A DNA stretch of 64,000 nt from an uncultured Halomonas sp. (GTDB lineage: Bacteria > Pseudomonadota > Gammaproteobacteria > Pseudomonadales > Halomonadaceae), in NCBI RefSeq assembly GCF_947500835.1, contig NZ_CANMTQ010000002.1, forward strand, positions 124,001 through 188,000, given 5' to 3'. The notes under the pieces are model-generated. The model saw only the letters and a program-made list of their open reading frames with translations, was not told where the DNA came from and ran no database searches. The position numbers and the translations under genes were made by a program. The first letter of the stretch is position 1, and every line of letters starts with the position of its first letter. Below, one piece after another: positions 18,377 through 26,712 of the stretch.

Positions 18377-18417
18377 GCGAAGCTCCCTTTAGAAGTTCCC
18401 TTTAATCGGAGCTTCGC
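18377..18417 (+). promoter_or_regulatory. Hairpin sequestering the ribosome-binding site of the di-haem gene
   Basis: A perfect 10-bp inverted repeat, GCGAAGCTCC (18377-18386) and GGAGCTTCGC (18408-18417), has a 21-base loop containing two TCCCTTTA copies. The right arm includes the GGAG that serves the ATG at 18420. Such a structure could limit translation or mark RNA processing between the two genes; the function is inferred. Confidence 0.5.
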
Positions 18418-18419
18418 TG

Positions 18420-19856
18420 ATGAGGTTTCAACGAGGTCTTTATTATATGACCGCATCGCATCATCTGATCTTCTGGGCAAGTATCTGCCTGCTTGGTTTA
18501 ACCACCGGTGCCGCCGCCAAGGAATATCCGCTGCAGGACACCCCCAAGAGCGCGGGTGAGGGCACGGTGGAGCAGTTCGATCACAACGCCTACTCCCTGC
18601 CCTTGAGCAATCAGTCGATGACCAAGCGTCTCGATTTCAGCGTCGGCAACAGCTTTTTCCGTAACCCCTGGGTTGCAGCCCCGGCCAGCACCAAAGCCCG
18701 GGACGGGCTGGGCCCGCTGTTCAACACCAACTCCTGCCAGGGCTGTCACATCAAGGACGGTCGCGGCCATCCACCGGCCCCGGGGGAAACGCCGGTCTCG
18801 TTGTTTTTGCGTCTGTCCGTGCCCGCGGACCCGAAAGAGGACGCCGAACTCCTGGAGCGCCAGGGCGTAAAGCCCGCCCCCGTCTATGGCACTCAATTAC
18901 AGAACGCGGCCCTGCCCGGCATCAAGCCGGAAGCAAACATGGTGGTGGAGTACATCGAGCGCAAGGTGAGCCTGGAAGACGGTTCGAAGGTGAGCCTGCG
19001 CGTGCCCGAATATCGCATCGAGAATCCGAATTACGGCCCCCTGCCCGATGATCTGCTGACCTCGCCTCGGGTAGCGCCGCCGATGATCGGCCTGGGGCTG
19101 CTCGAAGCGATCGATGAAAAAGACCTTCTGGCCAACGCGGACCCGGAGGATGCCAATGGCGATGGCATCTCCGGGCGAGCCAACGTGGCCTGGAATCGCG
19201 CCACCGACACCCTCCAGATGGGCCGCTTCGGGTGGAAGGCTGGCGAAGTCAATATCAAGCAGCAAAGCCTGGGCGCTTTCGCCGGGGACATGGGCCTGAC
19301 CTCGAGTCTGAACCTGGCAACGGACTGTGACCCCAAGCAGCGCTGTGACGAGACTCCTCATGGCGGCGAGCCGGAAGTCAGCGATAAGATCGCCAACTTC
19401 ATCACCTTCTACGCCAGCAGCCTGGCGGTGCCGGCGCGCCGCGACATGGACGACCCAGCGGTCCAGGCCGGCGCGCGGAAATTCAACGACCTTGGCTGCG
19501 CCGGCTGTCATACCCCGCGTCACCAGACCGCCGAAGTCGAGGATCGGCCAGAGCTGAGCGACCAGACCATCTGGCCCTACACGGACATGCTGTTGCACGA
19601 CATGGGTGCGGCGCTGGCGGATAATCGTCCCGAGTTCAAGGCCAGCGGCCAAGAGTGGCGCACCCCGCCGCTATGGGGCATCGGCTTGGCGCAAACCGTC
19701 AATCCCCGCGCCGGTTTCCTGCACGATGGGCGCGCCCGAACCTTGGAAGAAGCCATTTTATGGCATGGCGGTGAAGCGGAAAGCGCCAAGGAACAGTACC
19801 GTCATCTGCCCGCAGAAGAGCGCGAGACCTTGCTGCGCTTTCTTGAATCTCTTTGA
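18420..19856 (+). CDS. Di-haem c-type oxidoreductase (DHOR family)
   Basis: The 478-aa exported protein has two c-haem attachment sites, CQGCH (Cys106-His110) and CAGCH (Cys360-His364). Around the first lies RDGLGPLFNTNSCQGCHIKDGRG, typical of the DHOR (thiol-oxidoreductase-like) branch of the bacterial di-haem peroxidases. A signal sequence ends near GLTTGAAA. Start 18420 has GGAG eight bases ahead; ATG 18447 would give a shorter leader. In many gammaproteobacteria this gene lies between two imelysins, as here, suggesting a joint role in periplasmic iron or redox handling. The substrate is unknown. Confidence 0.85.
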   Translation: MRFQRGLYYMTASHHLIFWASICLLGLTTGAAAKEYPLQDTPKSAGEGTVEQFDHNAYSLPLSNQSMTKRLDFSVGNSFFRNPWVAAPASTKARDGLGPLFNTNSCQGCHIKDGRGHPPAPGETPVSLFLRLSVPADPKEDAELLERQGVKPAPVYGTQLQNAALPGIKPEANMVVEYIERKVSLEDGSKVSLRVPEYRIENPNYGPLPDDLLTSPRVAPPMIGLGLLEAIDEKDLLANADPEDANGDGISGRANVAWNRATDTLQMGRFGWKAGEVNIKQQSLGAFAGDMGLTSSLNLATDCDPKQRCDETPHGGEPEVSDKIANFITFYASSLAVPARRDMDDPAVQAGARKFNDLGCAGCHTPRHQTAEVEDRPELSDQTIWPYTDMLLHDMGAALADNRPEFKASGQEWRTPPLWGIGLAQTVNPRAGFLHDGRARTLEEAILWHGGEAESAKEQYRHLPAEERETLLRFLESL

Positions 19857-19877
19857 AGAGTATAAGGAACAAACAGC

Positions 19878-20885
19878 ATGACCTTGCGACGCTCTCTTCT
19901 CGCCCTGCTTGCCACCTCCCTGCTGTCATCGTCGGCCTGGGCCGATGACGCCGAACCCAAGGAGCGCTGGTACATCGCCATCAGTGGGCAGTATCAGACG
20001 CTCCAGGATGAAAGTGCTGCCCTTGCGGGCACCCTGCAAAACGGCTGTCAGAATCCCAATGCTGTGCGGAATGCCTGGCTTGCGGCCTACAAGGCTTGGC
20101 AGCGGGTGCGCTATGTGGATTTCGGCCCCATCGAGCAGCAAAGCCGTGCTTGGCAGCTGCAGTTCTGGCCGGATCGCAAGAACCTCATCGCCAAGAAGGT
20201 CGATGCCTGGCTCAAGGCTCCCAACCCGCCCACCCCGGAACAAGTCGCCGCGGACAGCGTCGCCCTCAAAGGCTTCCCAGCGCTGGAATATCTGCTGTTC
20301 GAGTCCGAGAACGGGGATACGATACCGCTAGAATCACCACAAGGCTGCGCCCTGGCCGGCGCCATCGGCCAGCATCTGGCCACCACGACCCAGGCGCTGA
20401 ATCAGGACTGGCAAGCCTTCGAAGAGCATTACCTGAGCACCGAAGGCTATACGGAAACCACCGTGGAAAGCGCCCTGCACGGCCTGCAGATTCTGGATGA
20501 CAAACGTTTGGCGGAACCCATGGGTCTGCGCGGTAAATCCCGCAATGGCTATCTAGCGGATGCCTGGCGCAGCGGCGAATCCGTCACCCTGATCGCAGCG
20601 TCACTGGCAGGTCTGGAGCAGAGCTTCGTGCCGGGGGCGCAGGCGCTGCTGCAACAGGAGGGCGAGACGGAGCTGGGACAGGAACTGGAAGAGACGCTCT
20701 CCGAGACCCGCGCCTTGGCGGAGTCGCTGCCTTCCGGGCTCGCCCCAGCGCTAGAGGATGAGCAGGCCTACAAGGGACTGCAACGCCTGTACGTGCAGGT
20801 CGAGCAGCTGCGCCAGCTGATGGAGTACAAGATCGCCCCGGCGCTCAACATTACTCAGGGTTTCAATTCGAGCGACGGAGACTGA
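19878..20885 (+). CDS. Second imelysin-family periplasmic protein, degenerate GxHxxE
   Basis: The 335-aa protein has a signal peptide (MTLRRSLLALLATSLLSSSAWA) and an imelysin fold pattern (NAWLAAYKAWQRVRYVDFGP). Its signature reads GFPALE (132-137): the histidine of GxHxxE is replaced by proline while the glutamate stays. This agrees with the short imelysin type that pairs with IcmP-like proteins in Pseudomonas (PA4370-4373 layout). It follows the di-haem gene by 21 bases and precedes DUF1513 by 3 bases, so it is part of the same operon. Confidence 0.83.
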   Translation: MTLRRSLLALLATSLLSSSAWADDAEPKERWYIAISGQYQTLQDESAALAGTLQNGCQNPNAVRNAWLAAYKAWQRVRYVDFGPIEQQSRAWQLQFWPDRKNLIAKKVDAWLKAPNPPTPEQVAADSVALKGFPALEYLLFESENGDTIPLESPQGCALAGAIGQHLATTTQALNQDWQAFEEHYLSTEGYTETTVESALHGLQILDDKRLAEPMGLRGKSRNGYLADAWRSGESVTLIAASLAGLEQSFVPGAQALLQQEGETELGQELEETLSETRALAESLPSGLAPALEDEQAYKGLQRLYVQVEQLRQLMEYKIAPALNITQGFNSSDGD

Positions 20886-20888
20886 ACC

Positions 20889-21986
20889 ATGCTGAACCGT
20901 CGCCACTTTCTCAAGAACAGTCTAGTCCTGAGCGCCTGGGCGGGGCTGGTCCCCGCGCCTTGGGCCTGGGCCGACGATGAACCGCTGCTGTTCAGCGCGG
21001 TGGACAATGCCGAGGGCAAGCACTGCCTGGCCGGCGTTACCCTACGGGGCGAACTGGCCTTCATGACTGATGTGCCGGAGCGCTGCCACGGTGGCACCCG
21101 ACGCCCGGGCAGGCGTGAAGTGGTGATGTTCGCCCGACGCCCAGGGCGGCTGCTTCATGTGCTGGACATCGATGCGGGCAGCACGCGGCTGTCCATCGAG
21201 GCGGGTGAAGACCGTCACTTTTACGGCCACGGCGTATTCAGTCCCGATGGGCGCTATCTCTACGCCAGCGCCAATCGATTTGAGAACACCGAGGGCATCA
21301 TTCAGGTCTTCGATGCGGCGCGTGACTACGCTCTCGTAAAGGAGCTCCCCCTTGACGGTATCGGCCCCCACGAACTGCGCCTGCATCCGGATGGCGATAC
21401 GCTGATCGTGGCCCTTGGCGGCATCGAAACCCATCCGGACTACGGCCGCGCCAAGCTCAACCTGGATAGCATGGCGCCGGCACTGCTATTGATGGACCGG
21501 CACAGCGGCAAGATTCTTGCGCGTCATGAACCTTCTCACCATCAGCTTAGCTGCCGCCATCTGGATGTCGGCCCGGACGGCACGGTGATCGCGGGTTATC
21601 AGTTTCAAGGGCCAGAATGGGTAACCCCGCCATTGATCGCCCAGTTGGATGGCCAGACCAGCGAATTTAAAGAGCTTGCCCTGCCTGAACCGCTGACGAC
21701 ATCGCTCAAGCAATACATCGCAAGCGTCGCCATCTCCGGCAATGGCCGCCACGCCGCGATCACCGCTCCCCGGGGAGCTCGAGTACTGCTCCTGGAAACC
21801 CACACCGGAAAACTGCTACGCGAACTTGCCCTGGAAGACGCCGCCGGCGTAGTCGCAGAAGGCGAAAACGACTTTCTCGTCTCCTCGGGCCGCGGTGGAC
21901 TCTATCGTCTAAACAGCACGTCCAGCACGCCTGAACGCCTCACCCGACTGCCTGTGCATTGGGACAACCACCTGACCCTGGCGTAA
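20889..21986 (+). CDS. DUF1513 periplasmic beta-propeller-like protein
   Basis: The 365-aa product begins MLNRRHFLKNSLVLSAWAGL, a twin-arginine (Tat) type leader. It contains propeller-like repeats (HGVFSPDGRYLYASAN, GPHELRLHPDGDTLIVALGG, SVAISGNGRHAAITAPRG). DUF1513 members close imelysin/di-haem operons in Pseudomonas and relatives; no reaction is known. Tat export would fit a protein that folds with a cofactor in the cytoplasm. It is the last gene before a strong hairpin terminator. Confidence 0.85.
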   Translation: MLNRRHFLKNSLVLSAWAGLVPAPWAWADDEPLLFSAVDNAEGKHCLAGVTLRGELAFMTDVPERCHGGTRRPGRREVVMFARRPGRLLHVLDIDAGSTRLSIEAGEDRHFYGHGVFSPDGRYLYASANRFENTEGIIQVFDAARDYALVKELPLDGIGPHELRLHPDGDTLIVALGGIETHPDYGRAKLNLDSMAPALLLMDRHSGKILARHEPSHHQLSCRHLDVGPDGTVIAGYQFQGPEWVTPPLIAQLDGQTSEFKELALPEPLTTSLKQYIASVAISGNGRHAAITAPRGARVLLLETHTGKLLRELALEDAAGVVAEGENDFLVSSGRGGLYRLNSTSSTPERLTRLPVHWDNHLTLA

Positions 21987-22061
21987 AGGGCTGCGATGCT
22001 TTACCACAGTTCGGTATGGCGCTTACTGCTTGAATACCGATCATTGAGGTTCCTATAGACA

Positions 22062-22093
22062 AAAGCCCCGCATTCTTGCGAATGCAGGGCTTT
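22062..22093. terminator. Bidirectional terminator between DUF1513 and Sad genes
   Basis: The stem AAAGCCCCGCATTC / GAATGCAGGGCTTT, with one mismatch and a TTGC loop, lies between two convergent genes. A and T runs flank both sides, so it can serve either strand. Confidence 0.8.
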
Positions 22094-22126
22094 CGATTAC
22101 CTCATGTCGTCAACTTGGATCGCGAA

Positions 22127-23512
22127 TCACTCGACGATCATCACCGATTTGACGTTGACGAACTCCTTCATGCCGAAGCCGCCATGCTCACGGCCATAGC
22201 CACTATCCTTGACGCCGCCGAAGGGCAACTGCGGCTGAGCGATATTGTAGCCGTTGATGTTGACCATGCCGGTATCGAACAGGTTGCGTGCTATATGGAT
22301 GGCACGCTTCTCGTCCTTGGAGAAGATGCCACCGCCCAGACCATAGCGAGAATCGTTGGCCACGCGAATGGCTTCGTCCTCGTCCTTCACCCGAATCAAT
22401 GACGCCACCGGGCCGAACAATTCCTCGTCGTAGGCGGGCATGCCGGGCTTCAAGTCTTCCAGCACGGTGCTGGGGTAGAAATAGCCCGGACCATCGGGAA
22501 TCTCGCCACCGAACACGCAGGTCGCCCCGGCGTCGATGGAGCGCTTGACCAGGTCATGCAGGGTATCGCGCAGGTCGTCCCGAGCGATCGGGCCGAGCTG
22601 AGTATTCTCGTCGGTCGGGTCGCCGTATTCGATCTGGCGCATCTTCTCGACGAACTTGTCGCGGAACTGCTGATAAACCGCATCCACCACGATGAAGCGC
22701 TTGGCAGCCACACAGGTTTCGCCGTTGTTGAAGATACGGCCCTGGGCGCAGGTTTCGGCCGCCAGATCGATATCCGCGTCGTCGAGCACCAGGAAGGCGT
22801 CGTTGCTGCCCAGCTCCAGTACGGATTTCTTCAGGCACTCGCCGGCCTTGGCCCCCACGGCGCTGCCAGCCCGCGGGCTGCCGGTCAGGGTCACGCCGCG
22901 CACGTATTCGTGCTCGATGAGCTGATTGACCTGATCCGCGTCGATGAGCAGGTTGCGGAACACGTTCTCCGGCAGGCCGGCCTCGAGGAAGACCTTCTCG
23001 ATCTCCACCGCCGACCCCCAGACATTGGGAGCGTGCTTCAGCAGTACGGTGTTGCCCGCCACGATGTTGGCGATGCTGTAGCGAATGACCTGATAGAACG
23101 GGAAGTTCCAGGGCTGGATGCCCAGGATCACCCCAATGGGCTGATAGCTGACCAGGGCACGACCGCCCTCGAGTTCGCGTTCTTCATCCGCCAACACCTT
23201 ACCTGCGTTATCGGCGCTGTACTCACAGATCGCGGCGCACAGTTCGATTTCACCACCACCCTGGGAAATCGGCTTGCCCATTTCCCGGGTCATCAGCGCG
23301 GCGTACTCGTCCTTCTTCGCCCGCAGACGCTTGGCGATCTCGCGCAGGATGTTGCCACGCTCCTCGAGGCTGGTCTTGCGCCACTTCAGAAAGGCTTCGT
23401 GTGAGTCACGAACCGCCTGCAGCGCCTGGTCGTCGCTGATCACTTCATAGGTGGCGATGGTCTCACCGGTCGCCGGATTGATGGTTTGATGTGTCTTCGC
23501 CATGTCATTCAT
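22127..23512 (-). CDS. sad: NAD-dependent succinate-semialdehyde dehydrogenase, Sad/YneI type
   Basis: The 461-aa aldehyde dehydrogenase has catalytic Cys267 (NNGETCVAAKRF), Glu233 in VLELGSNDAF, and PWNFPFYQVIR. The ELG-S-(N/S)-D-x-F variant and the short length mark the YneI/Sad branch rather than GabD. It oxidises succinate semialdehyde, or a similar semialdehyde, with NAD. ATG 23512 or ATG 23503 (MAKTHQTINP) may be the start; both have AAGGA nearby. It is a second enzyme for the reaction assigned to gabD at 11.6 kb. Confidence 0.88.
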   Translation of the reverse strand: MNDMAKTHQTINPATGETIATYEVISDDQALQAVRDSHEAFLKWRKTSLEERGNILREIAKRLRAKKDEYAALMTREMGKPISQGGGEIELCAAICEYSADNAGKVLADEERELEGGRALVSYQPIGVILGIQPWNFPFYQVIRYSIANIVAGNTVLLKHAPNVWGSAVEIEKVFLEAGLPENVFRNLLIDADQVNQLIEHEYVRGVTLTGSPRAGSAVGAKAGECLKKSVLELGSNDAFLVLDDADIDLAAETCAQGRIFNNGETCVAAKRFIVVDAVYQQFRDKFVEKMRQIEYGDPTDENTQLGPIARDDLRDTLHDLVKRSIDAGATCVFGGEIPDGPGYFYPSTVLEDLKPGMPAYDEELFGPVASLIRVKDEDEAIRVANDSRYGLGGGIFSKDEKRAIHIARNLFDTGMVNINGYNIAQPQLPFGGVKDSGYGREHGGFGMKEFVNVKSVMIVE

Positions 23513-23599
23513 CCTTTTTTCAATGGTTCGTAAAACCCGTCTGGAACGGGGTTCTGACGCAAGCCTTGTTCCCTGGCTGATCTTGACGCGCCTTCTGGC

Positions 23600-24028
23600 T
23601 TACACCTCAACGTTGAGGGTGACGTCGATATTGCCGCGAGTGGCATTGGAATACGGGCAAACTTCATGCGCCTTGTCGATCAGCGCTTCGGCCTGCTCAC
23701 GCTCCATGCCCGGCAGGTTGATCGTCAATGTCACTTCGATACCGAACCCTTGGGCGAGCGGGCCAATGCCCACCTCCCCCTGGATCTGCGCATCGCTGGG
23801 CAGCTTGGCTTTCTCTTGAGAGGCAACCAGTTTCAACGCGCTGAGAAAGCAAGCCGAATAGCCAGCGGCAAATAGCTGCTCGGGATTCGTTCCTTCGGCG
23901 CCGTTGCCACCAAGCTCCTTGGGCGTCGTGAGCTTGACGTCCAGCGCCTTGTCGGAAGACGTGACGCGGCCATCACGGCCACCGGTGGCGCTGGCTTGAG
24001 CGCGATAGAGCACTTTTTCTAGAGACAT
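23600..24028 (-). CDS. ohr: Organic hydroperoxide resistance protein Ohr
   Basis: The 142-aa OsmC/Ohr-fold thiol peroxidase has the two redox cysteines at canonical places: Cys60 ([10 protein letters not shown]) and Cys124 ([13 protein letters not shown]). It reduces organic and fatty-acid hydroperoxides in the cytoplasm using lipoylated partners. In relatives it is controlled by OhrR, but no ohrR gene is adjacent here. It starts at ATG 24028 with AAGG upstream and stands 87 bases from sad. Confidence 0.95.
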   Translation of the reverse strand: MSLEKVLYRAQASATGGRDGRVTSSDKALDVKLTTPKELGGNGAEGTNPEQLFAAGYSACFLSALKLVASQEKAKLPSDAQIQGEVGIGPLAQGFGIEVTLTINLPGMEREQAEALIDKAHEVCPYSNATRGNIDVTLNVEV

Positions 24029-24101
24029 GAATATTCGCCTTTCAGGTGGATAAAAATATCAAGACACTGCAGGGCGCTAGAGGTCAGTCGTTAACATACG
24101 C

Positions 24102-24362
24102 CGCATGAGCCTGGGTCTAACTCATGGCAGGTTTCTTCGATTGGTATGAAGGCTAGAACAGTGCCAAGCATTATAGGAAGTGCAGTCAGGGAATGAGACC
24201 AAGTTCCTGCGGGATTTTTGCACATTCCTGCTAAATCATGACGTCCACGAGGATCAATAAGGGTATAAATTGGCATAATCGTCCCGCACCGAACCAAGGA
24301 GCCCAAGATGCCTGCCTCCCCCTCGACCGATGACTGATCGAGTTGATCGCACCCCTGGTCGG
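24102..24362. pseudogene. Decayed duplicate of the alcohol dehydrogenase/AraC control region
   Basis: About 260 bases repeat the segment at roughly 25602-25862 in the same orientation with scattered differences. The right end encodes the first residues of the AraC regulator (ATG CCT GCC TCC CCC at 24308) and then breaks after a frameshift near CGACCGATGACTG. The left end encodes, on the minus strand, the first codons of the alcohol dehydrogenase relic, with CAG changed to TAG at codon 3. The promoter region between them is the best kept part. No intact product is possible. Confidence 0.8.
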
Positions 24363-24398
24363 GTGCGAACACACCAATGGCTGATCGGCCTTTTTAGT

Positions 24399-24431
24399 GC
24401 CCGGCGCGCAAATTTGGGTTAGCGCCGGGCA
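24399..24431. other. GC-rich hairpin downstream of the SDR gene
   Basis: GCCCGGCGC and GCGCCGGGC pair around a 14-base A/T-rich loop, 42 bases beyond the SDR stop on the minus strand. A T run is missing on the correct side, so it may be only a weak terminator or a scar of the rearranged repeat beside it. Confidence 0.45.
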
Positions 24432-24472
24432 TCGGAGTCAGGGTGCGCAGGGGCCGTCGCCCTGCTTCGCAC

Positions 24473-25474
24473 TTAACCAAACGGCCGTTGTTTTATCCAG
24501 TCGACGGTCTGGGCGAGCGTCGTGGGTATATCCCGGAAAGTGACACCCAAGCTGTCGCGCCGGGTGAAATCGAACTGTGTCGGCTCTTCTGCCGAGCCCG
24601 TCAATGGCGCCGGCAGACCAGCTTCGGGCACGTGCGGCGCCAGGGCGGCGTAGATGTCAACCCAGGTCCAGCTGTCGTAGACCGCGAAATAACGCCCTTC
24701 GGCAGTCGACTGTTCATAGGCGGCAAGAAACAGCGCGGCCACGTCGTGGATATGCGCCATGGAAGCAGAGCCGTTGGGCACCGTTTCGTGCTGGCCCTTT
24801 CGTCCCTCGACCATTGCAGCCAGGCTGGCATGCAAGCCGCGCTCGAGATGCTGCGGCAGCACCGTCGGGCCGAGCATGAACGTGGGCAGCAGAATCGTCA
24901 GCCGCTGGCCGTTGTCATCGGCGAATGCCTTGGCCTCGCGTTCCATCACGGTCTTTTCGGCAGCCGTGTATTTCTTGCGGCTCATCTGCTCTTTGGCGTC
25001 CGATACGGCGTCCCGCTCGTTCTTCACCGCGATCGGCTCGGGCGGATTGGTACTGCTGGTGCTGCTGCAGATCACCACGTTTCGGGTGCCGGAGCGCGCT
25101 GCGGCCTGCATGATCGCCAGACAACCGTCAGCGGTCGGCCGGATGATGTCGCGCCAGCCCTGCTCGTCATCCATTTCGCTGGCCGGGGTGCCGTCCGGCC
25201 CGCTATGGCGCGGCGCGAGGCTTGCGATGAACACGCCGTCTGCGCCGGCCATCGCCGCATCGAAGCTGTGGGTGTCGGTCATCTCGGCGGAGAACAACGT
25301 CAGCCGCTCAGACGCACCGGGGAGCGCCTGGAGGTGACGCGTTTTGCTGTCGTCGCTGGCGTCGCGCAGCGTGGCGTTGACGCGGTAACCGGCTGCGAGC
25401 GCCGTCTTGACGATGTTCGAGCCGACGAGGCCGCTGCCGCCGGCGACACACAGCGTCGTGGATTGCTTGTTCAT
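24473..25474 (-). CDS. NAD(P)-dependent SDR / dihydroflavonol-reductase-like epimerase
   Basis: From ATG 25474 (MNKQSTTLCVAGGSGLVGSNIVKTAL) the product has 333 aa; a longer frame upstream is the dehydrogenase relic. The nucleotide motif GGSGLVGSN and a catalytic-type SxxK pattern (SRKKYTAAEKTVME) place it among extended short-chain dehydrogenases of the NAD-dependent epimerase/DFR kind. The substrate is unknown. Its start overlaps the stop of a 51-codon relic frame in an ATGA, so it may be translationally coupled to it and share the promoter facing the AraC gene. Confidence 0.82.
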   Translation of the reverse strand: MNKQSTTLCVAGGSGLVGSNIVKTALAAGYRVNATLRDASDDSKTRHLQALPGASERLTLFSAEMTDTHSFDAAMAGADGVFIASLAPRHSGPDGTPASEMDDEQGWRDIIRPTADGCLAIMQAAARSGTRNVVICSSTSSTNPPEPIAVKNERDAVSDAKEQMSRKKYTAAEKTVMEREAKAFADDNGQRLTILLPTFMLGPTVLPQHLERGLHASLAAMVEGRKGQHETVPNGSASMAHIHDVAALFLAAYEQSTAEGRYFAVYDSWTWVDIYAALAPHVPEAGLPAPLTGSAEEPTQFDFTRRDSLGVTFRDIPTTLAQTVDWIKQRPFG

Positions 25475-25626
25475 GATTGCACACCCCGAATAGGGAAATT
25501 GATGACCGGTATACCATAGAGGATTTCGCTGGCGACCTCGTCTTTGCGCGGCTGGCGACGCTCGAAATTGAAGGGCTCTAGAGGTTGATCGGCGGCATGC
25601 GCTGCATAAGCACGGGTCTGACTCAT
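25471..25626 (-). pseudogene. 5' relic of a YahK-type zinc alcohol dehydrogenase, now a leader ORF
   Basis: From ATG 25626 the frame reads MSQTRAYAAHAADQPLEPFN and so on through DEVASEILY, the start of NAD(P)-dependent alcohol dehydrogenases of the YahK/Adh type. It departs from the family exactly where the zinc motif CGVCHSDLH should begin. The frame then runs into GIPVINFPIRGVQS and stops over the SDR start. The body of the gene has been lost and replaced by the SDR, leaving the original promoter and start divergent from the AraC regulator. Confidence 0.75.
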
Positions 25627-25807
25627 GGTAGGTCTCTTCGATTGGTGTAAATGCCAAAGTAATGCAAGCATTATAGGAAGTGCAGCCAGGGAATGGGATC
25701 AACGTTCCTGCGGGATTTTTGCACGTTCCTGCTAAATCAAGACGCCCACGAGGATCAATAAGGGTGTAAATTGGCATAATCGTCCGCACCGAATAAAGGA
25801 GTCCAAG

Positions 25808-26704
25808 ATGCCTGCCTCCCCCTCGACCAATGTCCTGATCGAGCTGATCGCACCCTTGATCGAGCAGGACGGCTACACCAGAACGTCATTGCCATCGGTA
25901 ATGCTGATGGCGCTACGCCGGCCCATTCCACGCACGCCACTGATGTATGAGCCAAGCCTGAATATCGTCGCCCAGGGCTACAAGGTCGGCTACCTCGGCG
26001 ATCGCGAGATTCACTACGGCCCAGGCCAGTATCTGGTACAGACGCTGCCGCTGCCTTTCGAATGCGAGACCCATGCGTCGCGCGAGTCACCGCTACTGGG
26101 GGTGTCGATACGCCTGGACCCGGCGCTGCTGGGAGAACTGGTCGCAGCCATGGGAGAGCGCGACGACCAGGATGAAGAATCACCTGTGCCCATGGCCTCG
26201 GTGTCGATGACCCAGGGCATGCAGGGCGCGGTGGTACGACTGTTGCAGACGTTGCATGACCCCGCCGAGATCGCCGCCATGGGAGCGCTACGAGAGCGCG
26301 ATGTGGTGTTCGAAGCGCTGAAAGGCCAGCAGGGAGCCGCGCTTCGCGCCTTGGTGCATAGTCAGGGTCACTATTCGCAAATCGTCCAGGTGCTGTCGCG
26401 ATTGCATGCCCGCTACGCGGAGGAGGTCTCGGTTGAAGCCCTGGCTCGCCAGGCCAACATGAGCCTCTCGACCTTCCACCAGCACTTCAAGCAGATCACC
26501 CAGGCCTCGCCACTGCAATATCTCAAGCGGCTGCGCTTGATCAAGGCGCAGCAACTGCTCGTTCAGGAGGCTTACAATGTGAATCAGATCGCCGAGGCGG
26601 TGGGCTATCGCAGCGTTTCCCAATTCAGCCGTGACTACAAGCGCTGTTTCGGCACCTCGCCTCTACGGCATCGCAAGGAAGAACTCGCCCTGCAGGCATC
26701 GTGA
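25808..26704 (+). CDS. AraC-family regulator with AraC_N cupin-like domain
   Basis: The 298-aa protein has an N-terminal AraC_N domain (GPGQYLVQTLPLPFECETHAS). A C-terminal double helix-turn-helix follows (SVEALARQANMSLSTFHQHFKQITQASPLQYLKRLRLIKAQQLL, then NQIAEAVGYRSVSQFSRDYKRCFGTSP). Such regulators usually activate a divergent oxidoreductase gene in response to aldehydes or related compounds. The divergent gene here is the alcohol dehydrogenase relic/SDR. A truncated copy of its promoter and start lies 1.5 kb upstream. Confidence 0.92.
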   Translation: MPASPSTNVLIELIAPLIEQDGYTRTSLPSVMLMALRRPIPRTPLMYEPSLNIVAQGYKVGYLGDREIHYGPGQYLVQTLPLPFECETHASRESPLLGVSIRLDPALLGELVAAMGERDDQDEESPVPMASVSMTQGMQGAVVRLLQTLHDPAEIAAMGALRERDVVFEALKGQQGAALRALVHSQGHYSQIVQVLSRLHARYAEEVSVEALARQANMSLSTFHQHFKQITQASPLQYLKRLRLIKAQQLLVQEAYNVNQIAEAVGYRSVSQFSRDYKRCFGTSPLRHRKEELALQAS

Positions 26705-26712
26705 GCCGATCA

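Noticed and set aside
22556..23404. + strand open frame opposite sad
   Set aside because: A shadow of an aldehyde dehydrogenase gene; Gly/Val/Asp-rich reverse frame without motifs.
23513..23599. Possible terminator between sad and ohr
   Set aside because: Only short imperfect pairing is present; not distinguishable from chance.
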